Origin: Haloferax sp. Atlit-12N
GTDB taxonomy: Archaea > Halobacteriota > Halobacteria > Halobacteriales > Haloferacaceae
Direction: 5' to 3'
DNA: 64,000 bases
Assembly: GCF_003383095.1 (NCBI RefSeq)
Contig: NZ_PSYW01000004.1
Span: 62,001 to 126,000 of the forward strand
The translations under genes and the position numbers were made by a program. The number at the start of each line of letters is the position of its first letter. The first letter of the stretch is position 1. Under the pieces are notes generated by a model that was not told the origin of the DNA, did not search any database, and saw only the letters and a list, made by a program, of their open reading frames with translations. Positions 17,058 through 25,503 of the stretch are shown here, one piece after another.

Positions 17058-17657
17058 ATGACGCGGGACGGGCGCGCCGAGGAGCTGGAGCCGGCGAAGC
17101 GGCGTATCATGGAGGCGACGTACAGGGCGCTACAGAAACACGGCTACGGCAATCTGACGATGCAGGACATCGCCGACGAGTTCGAGAACAGCAAGGCGCT
17201 CCTGTACTATCACTACGACGGGAAAGACGAGCTACTGGTCGACTTCCTCGACTACGTGCTCGCGGAGTTCCTGAACGGCCTCCCGCGAGGGGACCGCACG
17301 CCCAGAGAGGAACTCGAAACGGTGGTCGAGACGCTCCTGCCCGAAACGCTCTCGGAGGAGGCCTACCGGCTCCAGCTCTCCATGTTCGAACTGCGGATGA
17401 ACGCCCGGCACGACGAGGACTACCGCGAGGGGTACCGCCACATCGACGAGGAACTCACGGCGCACCTGCGGGATATCATCGAACGCGGAATCGAAGCCGG
17501 CGAGTTCGAGGCGGTCGACCCCGACGCCGAAGCCGAACTGTTCCTCTCGATTCTGACCGGGACGCGCGCCCGCCGACTGACGGTGTTTGAGCCCGACGAG
17601 CCAATCGAGTCGCTCCGGGCGGCTATCGACTCGCACATCGACCGCATCTCGGCGTAG
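17058..17657 (+). CDS. TetR/AcrR family transcriptional regulator
   Basis: The 199-residue protein has a TetR N-terminal domain (about 13-60: RIMEATYRALQKHGYGNLTMQDIADEF, then SKALLYYHYDGKDELLVDFLDYV) and an all-helical ligand domain. The length is typical. It is divergent from the iron-type binding lipoprotein across a 111-bp gap, so it may act on that gene as well as on itself, but the iron box there belongs to a different family of repressor. Alternatively it may control the DUF1028 gene 94 nt downstream. The inducer is unknown. Confidence 0.9.
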   Translation: MTRDGRAEELEPAKRRIMEATYRALQKHGYGNLTMQDIADEFENSKALLYYHYDGKDELLVDFLDYVLAEFLNGLPRGDRTPREELETVVETLLPETLSEEAYRLQLSMFELRMNARHDEDYREGYRHIDEELTAHLRDIIERGIEAGEFEAVDPDAEAELFLSILTGTRARRLTVFEPDEPIESLRAAIDSHIDRISA

Positions 17658-17751
17658 CGACCTCGACCCCGGCATCGACCCCGACCGAACGTGGCCGGCT
17701 GGTCCACCGGAACGTGAACCCTTATTCGCCCGGCGTCCGTCGGTTCCGACC

Positions 17752-18741
17752 ATGACACCGCGACCGTCGACCTTCTCAATCGTCGCCCGCGACCCCGAAC
17801 AGGACGCCGTCGGCGTCGCCGTCCAGTCGAAGTTTGTGAGCGTCGGCTCCGTCGTCCCGTTCGTCAGCGCTGACGCCGGCGCAATCGCCACCCAGAGCTT
17901 CGCGAACGTCGCCTACGGCCCCGACGGATTGGACCTCCTGCGCGAGGGGCACTCGGCCGAGGAAGTCGTCGCCGAACTGACCGACGCCGACGACGAGGCC
18001 CCGAGCAGGCAGGTCGGCGTCGTGGGGACGGACGGGAGCATTGCGGCGTTCACCGGCGACGAGTGCTTCGACGTGGCCGGCGACATCCAGGGAGACCACT
18101 ACACCGTTCAGGGGAACATCCTCGAAAACGAGGCGACACTCGACGCGATGGCCGAGGCGTTCGAGACGACCGACGGCAGCCTCCCAGAACGCCTGCTCGC
18201 GGCGCTCCACGCCGGCAACGACGCCGGTGGCGACAAGCGCGGTGAGCAGTCGGCGGCGATGTACATCGCCAAGCCCGAGGGCGGCTACGACGGCGGCAAC
18301 GACCGCTGGGTCGACGTGCGCGTCGACGACCACGACCACCCGATAGACGAACTCGAACGCGTGTTCAAGCTGTACGACATCACGCTCTTGGAGCGCGAAG
18401 CGCCCGCCGAAACCATGTCGCTGTCGGGCGAGACTGCCGAGGCGGTCCTCGAAACGCTCTCCGAACTCGGCTTCTACGACGGGACGACGAGCAGCGAGTT
18501 CGACGACGAGGCCGTCGCGGCGCTCGAATCGTTCCGAGGCATGAACAACTTCGAGAACCACTCGCTTTCGGTCCTCGAAGACGCCATCGCCCGCGGCTGG
18601 GACGACGTTGATAGCGGGGAGACAGCAAGCGAGGGCGAGGGCGAGGCAGCGGACAAAGACGATTCGCCGGACGGACTCGACGGAGAAGCGCGGCTCATCG
18701 AAGCGATTTGGCAGGGCCTCAGCAGGCTCGATAGGAAGTAA
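17752..18741 (+). CDS. DUF1028 protein with C-terminal peptidoglycan-binding-like region
   Basis: With the ATG of MTPRPSTFSIVARDPEQ as start it is 329 residues. Residues 5-215 match DUF1028: FSIVARD, GVAVQSKF, TQSFANVAYGP and AMYIAKPEGGYDGGNDR. The family has an Ntn-hydrolase-like fold and unproven activity. The next part (about 235-285, AEAVLETLSELGFYDG and ALESFRGMNNFE) resembles the putative peptidoglycan-binding helical domain often fused to DUF1028, odd in an organism without murein. A low-complexity acidic linker (ETASEGEGEAADKDDS) precedes the end. It follows TetR by 94 nt on the same strand. The longer upstream frame overlaps the TetR gene and was rejected. Confidence 0.85.
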   Translation: MTPRPSTFSIVARDPEQDAVGVAVQSKFVSVGSVVPFVSADAGAIATQSFANVAYGPDGLDLLREGHSAEEVVAELTDADDEAPSRQVGVVGTDGSIAAFTGDECFDVAGDIQGDHYTVQGNILENEATLDAMAEAFETTDGSLPERLLAALHAGNDAGGDKRGEQSAAMYIAKPEGGYDGGNDRWVDVRVDDHDHPIDELERVFKLYDITLLEREAPAETMSLSGETAEAVLETLSELGFYDGTTSSEFDDEAVAALESFRGMNNFENHSLSVLEDAIARGWDDVDSGETASEGEGEAADKDDSPDGLDGEARLIEAIWQGLSRLDRK

Positions 18742-18863
18742 TCGGAGAAAATCAGTCGCGTCGTTCGTCGTGTTCGTTCGTTCGTCGAAGCGCGCCGGGT
18801 GCGATGGCGTTGGTGGGTCACCGCGGCGCACCGACAGGGCCGCGCGGGGAAGGACGGTCCCGC

Positions 18864-19385
18864 TCAGCCGAGGAGGTACTTGAGCGCGGGGCGCTGGCGG
18901 ACGAACTCCATCTTCTCGATGATGGTGTCGAGGCCGAGGATGCGGCCCGCGGCGAGGGTGCCGACGATGACGAACATCATCAGCCCGAACAGGTCACCGT
19001 TGACCAAGCCGTGGCCCCAGTCGGCGTTCCCGAGGTAGAAGAACACCATCAGGACGCCGCCGAAGAAGGCGGCGAGCCGGACGAGTGCACCCACGATGAG
19101 TCCGAGGCCGATGAGCGTCTCACCCCACGGAATCATGAAGTTCGTGAAGTCGAGGAGCCACGGAGTCGCGGCGGCCCACGCGAAGAAGCCCTGCAGCGGC
19201 GAGGCGTCGGGGGCGTTCGCGAGGTAGCCCGCGGCGTTGAAGCCACCGATCTTCGTCACACCGGCGTGGAAGAACCAGTAACCGGTGATGAGGCGGGTCA
19301 ACACGAGCACGTAGCCCGTGACGCCCTGCGAGTAGTCGAAGTCCATCTTGTTCCCCAGCATCTCGATTTGTGAGTTAGCGGCCAT
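18864..19385 (-). CDS. DoxX family membrane protein
   Basis: The 173-residue protein has four predicted membrane segments and DoxX-family features: the N-terminal region LVLTRLITGYWFFHAGVTKIGG, then WGETLIGLGLIVGALVRLAAFFGG and an MMFVIVGTLAAG helix. DoxX/TQO-small proteins are linked to thiosulfate:quinone oxidoreductase in Acidianus and to redox or thiol stress elsewhere. In haloarchaea the role is not established. It stands alone, 144 nt downstream of the pgsB-like gene on the same strand, and is probably transcribed separately. Confidence 0.85.
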   Translation of the reverse strand: MAANSQIEMLGNKMDFDYSQGVTGYVLVLTRLITGYWFFHAGVTKIGGFNAAGYLANAPDASPLQGFFAWAAATPWLLDFTNFMIPWGETLIGLGLIVGALVRLAAFFGGVLMVFFYLGNADWGHGLVNGDLFGLMMFVIVGTLAAGRILGLDTIIEKMEFVRQRPALKYLLG

Positions 19386-19529
19386 TGTCTTTCACCTAAC
19401 AAGTGAACGAACGACCCCCCAGAGCATATAAAGAGAGCGTGATTTCCGAATCTAAGGAATCGAGAACGACCGAAATCGAAAGTGTGGGCCACGATACCGT
19501 CCAGTTCTGTCGTCGTTCGAACTCGGAAC

Positions 19530-21167
19530 TCAGCTGTCGGTCGAGTCGAGCACGGTGTGGCTCGGGACCGCCGCCACGGAGTCCGCACCCTCGGCGACCG
19601 TCGTATCCCTGTACGCCGCGATTCGCTCGGCGATGGCGACCTCCATGTCGCGCATGAAGTCGTCGACGGTGTTGCCCATCAGGACGACCGGGTCGCCCTC
19701 GGCGAGCATCTCGTCGAGGACCACGCCGGCGTCGTCGTCGGGGGTGTGTTGGGTTGTGGGCACGTCGACGGCGCGGGCGAACGCGCCGGTCTCTGCGCCG
19801 CCGACCCTGACGCGGTCGATGCAGTCGCGCTCGGCGAGGAGGTTCACGTACTCGGCGAACGAGGCCGTCCGTCCCCGGCGGTCGATGCGAAGGTAGACGA
19901 ACGGGAGGATTTGCTCGTCGTCCTCAGTGAGGGCGCGGCGGACGAGTTCGGTGCTCTCGACGTCGTTGACCTCGGCGGCGTTGTAGACACGGCCACCGGG
20001 GACGCGTGACCACTCGGGTTGCATCGCGTCGAGGTAGGCGTCGAGTTCGCCTGCGGGGAGCGGGTCTTCGCCGAGCCACTCCAACACGGCGTCGATGGCG
20101 TGGACGGTCTCCGCGCCGATGAGGTCCGCGTGGCGCGGCGGGACCTCGACCTGCTCGATGGTCGCACCGCGGTGTTCCAGTTCCTCGCGCATATAGTCGT
20201 GAATGACCGGATGTTGCTCGCCGCTGATGACGTGGGTGTCCGCCGGGACTGCCCGGGCGAGCGACCGAGCGATGTCCTGTCGTCGCCGGCCGAGCGTGTC
20301 GTTGTGGTCGTTTCGGACGTTGGTCAACACGAGCACGTCGGGGTCGACGAACGTCCGGTTGACGAGCCCCGTCGTGTACTCGGTAATCGCCTGGTTCTCG
20401 AAGATACCGATGTCGTCTGGGGCGTAAGCGTCGAGTTCGGGGGCGAACTCGCCGATGACGTTGATGTTCTCGTAGAGCGTCGTCCGCGGACCGAGCCGCG
20501 AAATAGGGTAGACTTCGCCGTTGTGGATGACGACGGGGTAGTTACCCGTTATCTTGGTGAACGTGTCGTAGCCCCGGCGGTTGAACACGTCGTCGAGGCG
20601 GCGGGTCGTCGAGGACTTCCCGCGCGACCCGGAGACGACGATACGGGTGTCGAAGCGGTCGAGTGCCTCGCGGTGGCGGCGGCCGCGGGAAAGCTCAGAG
20701 AGCAGTTCGCGTATCGACGGCAGGCCGACGCGAACCGGGTCGGGGTCGGCCTGCCAGTCGTGCTCCGCGCCGACCATGAACACCGGGAGCGCGCCCTTCG
20801 CGACCGCGGCGAACCGCGTAATCGACTCGCGGGCGGCGTCCTCGGAGGGGTACTGCTGGGCGCTGTGTGCGAGCGTCTCGTCGTCAGTCTCCAGTCGCCA
20901 GACCCAGTCGTGTCCGTCGGCGGCGTACTCGCCGGCGGCGTCGGGGTAGCGCTCGGTCACGAACGCGGCCGACCGAACTGCCGGTCCCGCGAACGTCGCC
21001 GCGGCGTCGCCCTCGGCGACGGCGCTTCTGACGCGGTCGACGGCCATCCGGGCGTCTTTCGAGCGGTCGTAGTGGCTCCCGCAGTGGGCGACCGGTTCGC
21101 TCCCGTCTCGGAGCCGCCAACACCAACCGAAGCCGCGGCCGTAGACCTCAAAAGCGGTGTCGCTCAC
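19530..21167 (-). CDS. pgsB: PgsB/CapB-like Mur ligase with N-terminal YegP-like repeats
   Basis: The C-terminal about 370 residues match the poly-gamma-glutamate ligase PgsB/CapB: P-loop VVSGSRGKSSTTRRL (residues 177-191), KITGNYP, GIFENQAITEYT, LVLTNVRNDHNDTLG and VGNxxDD-like VLMGNTVDDFM. The first about 125 residues are extra and hold two copies of a pattern known from DUF1508/YegP proteins (FGWCWRLRDG.....GSHYDRSKDAR at 13-40, HDWVWRLETDDE...QQYPSEDAA at 86-112). The gene overlaps pgsC by 4 nt. The expected reaction is ATP-driven addition of glutamate to a gamma-linked chain on the inner membrane face. The true substrate may differ. Confidence 0.85.
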   Translation of the reverse strand: MSDTAFEVYGRGFGWCWRLRDGSEPVAHCGSHYDRSKDARMAVDRVRSAVAEGDAAATFAGPAVRSAAFVTERYPDAAGEYAADGHDWVWRLETDDETLAHSAQQYPSEDAARESITRFAAVAKGALPVFMVGAEHDWQADPDPVRVGLPSIRELLSELSRGRRHREALDRFDTRIVVSGSRGKSSTTRRLDDVFNRRGYDTFTKITGNYPVVIHNGEVYPISRLGPRTTLYENINVIGEFAPELDAYAPDDIGIFENQAITEYTTGLVNRTFVDPDVLVLTNVRNDHNDTLGRRRQDIARSLARAVPADTHVISGEQHPVIHDYMREELEHRGATIEQVEVPPRHADLIGAETVHAIDAVLEWLGEDPLPAGELDAYLDAMQPEWSRVPGGRVYNAAEVNDVESTELVRRALTEDDEQILPFVYLRIDRRGRTASFAEYVNLLAERDCIDRVRVGGAETGAFARAVDVPTTQHTPDDDAGVVLDEMLAEGDPVVLMGNTVDDFMRDMEVAIAERIAAYRDTTVAEGADSVAAVPSHTVLDSTDS

Positions 21168-22330
21168 GACCCGTCACCTCCCGAGAGCACCGACGCCGAG
21201 AGCACGGCGTCGTCGTCCGGTTGCCGCACGGTCTGGACATACGCGAAGGCGAACGCGCCGAGCGTGACGACGACCCCGGCGGTGACCACCGGCACCGAAA
21301 GCGCCTGCGGGAAGCCGTTGGGTCCGGGGGCCGCGAGCGCGCGGACGAGAAGCAGCATCGGGACGAACACGGCGAGTTGGAGCGGGGCGACGAGCTGCCG
21401 CTCTTTCGGCGCGGTCGCGTGAGCGTTGTACGCCATGACGCCCGCGACGACGCCGACGAAGAACGCCGCGAGGCCGCGCGAGATAGGGAGCAAAACGGTG
21501 AACCCGAGAGTAACGACGACGGCGAACGCCGACCCCGCACCCAAGAGCACCCGCCCGTACCGGAGCGTCCGGCGGTGGACGGCCGTGATGAAGAGATACG
21601 ACAACGCGGCGACGACGACGTAGAGAACGAACAACCAGCGGCTCTCGACCGTGAACACGGCCACGAGTGCGGCGGCGATAACGCCGGTCCGCACGTCGAA
21701 CTGTGAGCGAAGCCACTCGGCGGCGAGCATCCCGACGACGAGCACGAACACGAGGCTCTGGCGAGGCATGAGCGACGACTCGGGCGAGTCGAGCACGACC
21801 GCCCCGCGGAGGACCGCAATTTCTGAAGTCTCGCTGAACAGCACCGCGGGCGTGAGCCCGCCGACGGCCCGCGCGATTCCCGGCGAAACGAGCGCCGCGC
21901 CGACGGCCACGAGGCCGGCGAAGACGACGAGCATCGCGAGCGCGTCGTTCCGGCGGTGGCCCGGTTTCATCTGGTGGTAGTTGTAGGCAGCCAGCCCCGG
22001 CAGGATGCTGCCGACGAAGGCAATATTTCGAACGTCGCCCGAGAACTGAGAGAGCGTCGCCAACAGCGTCACCGGGATGAGTGTCCCGACGAGAATCGCC
22101 GCGAGGAGTTCGCTGCGGCCGTAAATGAGCGTCCGGCGCTTCAAGAAGTCGAGACCGACGTACGCGAGCAGGGTGCTCAGGAGGAACACCGGGAACATCG
22201 CGAAGTTCTTGAGCGTGTAGACGGCGAGCACGCCGAGCGTAATCGTGCCGCCGAGTCGGTAGCCGCGAAGTTGGGTTACGCCGGCGACGACGAGGAAGCC
22301 GAACGCAGCGACGAGAGTGGCGATTAGCAT
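21164..22330 (-). CDS. pgsC: PgsC/CapC-like membrane protein, internally duplicated
   Basis: This 388-residue membrane protein is more than twice the usual PgsC size (about 150). The N-terminal half matches PgsC: LRGYRLGGTITLG, KRRTLIYGR (64-72), GSILPGLAAYNYHQMKPGHRR (108-127). A second copy of the same layout follows: VHRRTLRYGR (251-260) and GVVAGVMAYNAHATAPKERQ (293-312), with matching spacing. It therefore looks like two PgsC units fused head to tail with a linker of membrane segments. It starts 34 nt after the receiver gene and ends overlapping pgsB, so it is in one operon with them. PgsC is thought to form the membrane part of the poly-gamma-glutamate synthase. Confidence 0.85.
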   Translation of the reverse strand: MLIATLVAAFGFLVVAGVTQLRGYRLGGTITLGVLAVYTLKNFAMFPVFLLSTLLAYVGLDFLKRRTLIYGRSELLAAILVGTLIPVTLLATLSQFSGDVRNIAFVGSILPGLAAYNYHQMKPGHRRNDALAMLVVFAGLVAVGAALVSPGIARAVGGLTPAVLFSETSEIAVLRGAVVLDSPESSLMPRQSLVFVLVVGMLAAEWLRSQFDVRTGVIAAALVAVFTVESRWLFVLYVVVAALSYLFITAVHRRTLRYGRVLLGAGSAFAVVVTLGFTVLLPISRGLAAFFVGVVAGVMAYNAHATAPKERQLVAPLQLAVFVPMLLLVRALAAPGPNGFPQALSVPVVTAGVVVTLGAFAFAYVQTVRQPDDDAVLSASVLSGGDGS

Positions 22331-22364
22331 GACGAGACACCGTGGTTACGAGCGTGTAGTCGGC

Positions 22365-22739
22365 TCATGAGAGGATTCGTTCGACGCGGGCGCGCAGTTC
22401 GAACGGTCTGAAGGGTTTGGTCACGAAGTCGGTAGCATCGAGGTCGAGCGCCCGGAGCACGTCGGCCTCGCGCCCGCGGGAGGTGAGAACGACGACAGGG
22501 AGCGACGCGAGGTCGTCGTCGTCCGCCCCGCGAAGTCGTTCGAGCGTCCCGAACCCGTCGAGTTCGGGCATCATCACGTCGAAGATGGCGAGGGCGGGGT
22601 CCGGCGCGTCGTCGTCGGTCAGATACGCCCACGCGGCCTCACCGTCCTCGACGGGCACCACGTCGTACGCCGAGAGCGTCTCGACTATCATCTGTCGCAT
22701 CGGTTCGTCGTCTTCGGCAATGAGTATCGTGTGTGTCAT
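22365..22739 (-). CDS. Single-domain response regulator receiver
   Basis: The 124-residue protein is one receiver domain: acidic pair D10-D11, phospho-acceptor D54 in AIFDVMMPELDG, T86 region VVLTSRG, and the conserved Lys in FVTKPFRPFELRARV. There is no DNA-binding domain, so it must signal by protein contact, as many haloarchaeal receivers do. Its ATG overlaps the stop of the upstream kinase gene by 4 nt and its stop is 34 nt from the pgsC start. The kinase, receiver, PgsC and PgsB genes therefore form one operon, which suggests that the receiver controls the polymerase directly. Confidence 0.93.
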   Translation of the reverse strand: MTHTILIAEDDEPMRQMIVETLSAYDVVPVEDGEAAWAYLTDDDAPDPALAIFDVMMPELDGFGTLERLRGADDDDLASLPVVVLTSRGREADVLRALDLDATDFVTKPFRPFELRARVERILS

Positions 22740-25387
22740 TCGTCTGGTTCCTCGGAATCAGTCGTCTGCGGCCGTCCCGGCTGCGTCACGAACTCGAACC
22801 GCGCGCCGCCCTCGGCCGATTCGGTGAGCGAGACAGACCAACCGTGCGCATCGGCGATGTCGCGGACGATGGCGAGGCCGTAGCCGGTCCCCCGCGGCGT
22901 CGTGGTGTAGCCGTGGTCGAAGACGTGTTCGCGCGTCTCCTCGGGGATGCCGACGCCGGTGTCCTCAACGTAGAACCCGATTCGGTCGTCGAGCGCGCCG
23001 ACGCGGACGGCAAGCGGGTCGTCCGACGAAGCAAGCGGGTCGTCCGACGAAGTTCCACTACCCGTCGAGCCGTGCTCGACAGCATTCCGAAAGAGGTTCT
23101 CGAAGAGCCTGAGCAGGCGGCCGTCGTCGCCCTCGACGACGAACAACTCCTCGCGGACGAGTGTCGCGTCGTCGGTGTCGACGAAGCGCCACGCGTGGTC
23201 GACGACGCGGGCGAGGTCGACGGGTTTGGCGTCGACCACGGGCGTCCGCTGGCGTGCGAGGTCGAGGACTTCCTCGACCAGTCCAGACATCCGCTCGACC
23301 GCGTTGGCGGCGCGTTCGAGGTGCGCCCGCTCGCCCGACTCCATCCCGAGGTCGAGGTAGCCGGTCGCCACCGCGAGCGGGTTGCGGAGGTCGTGGGCGA
23401 CGATGGAGACGAAGTCGTCGAGTCGCTCGTTGGCCGCCGCGAGGTCGGCCTCGCGGTTGCGAAGTTCCTGTTCGCGAACGGTCGCCGAGAGCGCGGTGGC
23501 GACCGTGGAGCCGAGGAGTTCGAGCAGGTCCACGTCCACCTCGAGGAACGCGTCGGCGTCGGTCGAGACGACGAGGAGACCGTGGCTCCCGAGCGGGACG
23601 CGGAGGGCCGACGCTGCGTCCGACTCGGGGGGAAGGAGTCGGTCATCGACGGCCGCGGAGTCAACTCGGGTGATCGCGTCCGACTCGGAGCCGCCCGGGA
23701 CGGTCTCGATTCGAACCGCCGACTCGAACCCGTCGCCCGTCGAAGCGGCCGGCGACAGGCCCCCGCCGTCGTCGGCGAGCCAGATGGCGGCCTCGGTGCC
23801 GGGGACGAGTTCGGGGACGACCTCGACCGCCAGCGACGCGACCTCCTCGACGCTCTCGGTGAGGATGAGGTCCCGCGTGACCGCCTGTAGCGCCCGGAGA
23901 CCGTCCTCCAACCGGGCGCGGTCGGTGACGTCGATGGCGACGCCGAGGAGCTTCGACACCTCGCCGTCGTCGTCGAAGACGGGGCGGTACCACACGTCGT
24001 AGACCGCGCCGCGGTACTCGATTCGCGTGTCGACCGCCTCACCCGACAGGCCGCGGGCGATGGCGTCGGTGGCCGCGGGCGTGTCGTCGTACAGGTCGAA
24101 GGCTGACTGCCCGACCACCTGGCCGGGTTCGCGGCCGAGCGACTCCAGACCGGCACCCTCGGACAAGGTGAACACGCCCTCGGAGTCGAACGCCGAGAGG
24201 ATGACCGGCAGGTTCTGCAGCAGCGTCTCGAGGCGCTGGTTGGTCGATTCGAGGGCCTGGAGGTAGCGCTTCCGCGTCGTCACGTCGCGGAAGTAGACCG
24301 ACAGTCCCGACGGCGAGGGGTACGCGCGAATCTCGAACCAACTGTCGTGCTGCTCGGCGTAGGTCTCGAACGTCACCGGCTCTTGGGTCCGCATCGCCTC
24401 GTGGTACTTTTCGTACAGTTCGGTGTCGGCGACCGACGGGTAGCGGTCCCAGATGCGCTCGCCGAGGACCGGCTCTCGAACCTCGCCGAAGACGGTTCTC
24501 GCGCGGTCGTTGAAGTAGACGAAGCGCCAGTCGGTGTCGAGAGCGAAGAAGGCGTCCGTCATGCGTTCGAGCAGTTCGCCCCGTTGGGTGGTGGCGACCT
24601 CGCGGTCGGTCACGTCTCGCGGGATGCCGACGACGCCGGTCACCTTCTCACCGTCGGCGGCCGGCGAAAGCAGGAGTTCGAACAACCGCGGGTCTCCCTC
24701 GGCGTCGACGAACCGAACGTCGAGGCGCTCGGTGGTCCCCTCCGAGAGGACCCGTGAGACGGCGTCGCGGTACCGCTCGTACTCGCTCGCGGGGAACAGG
24801 CCGGCGTCGACGAGCGATTCGAACTGCTCGCCGCGGAGCGACTCGGAGGTGCTGCCCGTTATCTCCTCGATTCGGGGGTTCACGTACTCGACGCGGCTGT
24901 CCTCGTCGAGGACGAACGCGCCGTCTTCCATCGCCTCGACGATGACGCGGTGACTCCGTGTGCCGGGGCGGGAGTCACCGACGTCCGGGTTCACGAGCGA
25001 CCGGACAGACTCGACGAGTTCCGCGTGGGAGTCGTCGGCGTCGTCGCGGACCAGATAGTCGTCGACGCCGAGCGAGACGGCGCGGGCGGCGAAGGCCTCG
25101 TCGCCAGCGGCGGCGTAGACGACCACCGGGTACTCGGCGCGAGAGCCGCCGTCGGAGGAAACGAGCGCGTCCAAGTCGGTTCCGTCAGGGAGAGAGGCGG
25201 CGGCGACGAGACAGGAGACGGGCCGGTCGGCGAGCGCAGAGCGCGCGGCGTCGGCGCTCTCAGCATGCGCGACCGGACGCTCGAAGGCGTCCCGAAGCGC
25301 TGAGACGACCGAATCGGAAGCAGCGCCGTCGGCCGCAACGTAGAAAATCGCGCCGGCGGAGATGCTCCCTGAACTCGGGGGAAACAT
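22736..25387 (-). CDS. Multi-PAS/GAF histidine kinase, first gene of pgs operon
   Basis: Starting at the ATG of MFPPSSGSISAGA gives 883 residues; the open frame upstream is a shadow over the acyl-CoA synthetase gene. Order of parts: a degenerate receiver-like region (about 12-132, lacking a clear phospho-Asp), three PAS domains (about 145-265, 272-375, 385-500; PAC ends such as GIPRDVTDRE and GVAIDVTDRA), a GAF-like domain (about 505-640), HisKA with H-box VSIVAHDLRNPLAVATGY and HATPase with NLFRNAVEHG, DTGVGIP and GTGYGLAIVRDI. No membrane segment. The stop overlaps the receiver gene by 4 nt. A 21-bp tandem duplication lengthens a loop of the ATPase domain. Confidence 0.9.
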   Translation of the reverse strand: MFPPSSGSISAGAIFYVAADGAASDSVVSALRDAFERPVAHAESADAARSALADRPVSCLVAAASLPDGTDLDALVSSDGGSRAEYPVVVYAAAGDEAFAARAVSLGVDDYLVRDDADDSHAELVESVRSLVNPDVGDSRPGTRSHRVIVEAMEDGAFVLDEDSRVEYVNPRIEEITGSTSESLRGEQFESLVDAGLFPASEYERYRDAVSRVLSEGTTERLDVRFVDAEGDPRLFELLLSPAADGEKVTGVVGIPRDVTDREVATTQRGELLERMTDAFFALDTDWRFVYFNDRARTVFGEVREPVLGERIWDRYPSVADTELYEKYHEAMRTQEPVTFETYAEQHDSWFEIRAYPSPSGLSVYFRDVTTRKRYLQALESTNQRLETLLQNLPVILSAFDSEGVFTLSEGAGLESLGREPGQVVGQSAFDLYDDTPAATDAIARGLSGEAVDTRIEYRGAVYDVWYRPVFDDDGEVSKLLGVAIDVTDRARLEDGLRALQAVTRDLILTESVEEVASLAVEVVPELVPGTEAAIWLADDGGGLSPAASTGDGFESAVRIETVPGGSESDAITRVDSAAVDDRLLPPESDAASALRVPLGSHGLLVVSTDADAFLEVDVDLLELLGSTVATALSATVREQELRNREADLAAANERLDDFVSIVAHDLRNPLAVATGYLDLGMESGERAHLERAANAVERMSGLVEEVLDLARQRTPVVDAKPVDLARVVDHAWRFVDTDDATLVREELFVVEGDDGRLLRLFENLFRNAVEHGSTGSGTSSDDPLASSDDPLAVRVGALDDRIGFYVEDTGVGIPEETREHVFDHGYTTTPRGTGYGLAIVRDIADAHGWSVSLTESAEGGARFEFVTQPGRPQTTDSEEPDE
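23011..23052. repeat. Perfect 21-bp tandem duplication inside the kinase gene
   Basis: The same 21 bases occur at 23011-23031 and 23032-23052. On the coding strand each copy gives SSDDPLA, so the duplication is in frame and extends a loop between the N-box (NAVEHG) and the next strand of the HATPase domain. The copies are identical, which suggests a recent slippage event. Confidence 0.9.
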
Positions 25388-25503
25388 GTTAGATACGAGA
25401 TATTCGGAGAGCCAATAATATCTTGCGGGCGAAGCGGCCGGCTCACCGGGAGACGGTGGTCGAACGCGACCGGATGAGCGGACGGTCGAAGCGCCGTCGC
25501 CGC

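Noticed and set aside
17587-17751. Upstream extension of the DUF1028 frame by 55 codons
   Set aside because: It overlaps the end of the TetR gene in another frame and lacks family features; the conserved domain starts at the ATG chosen.
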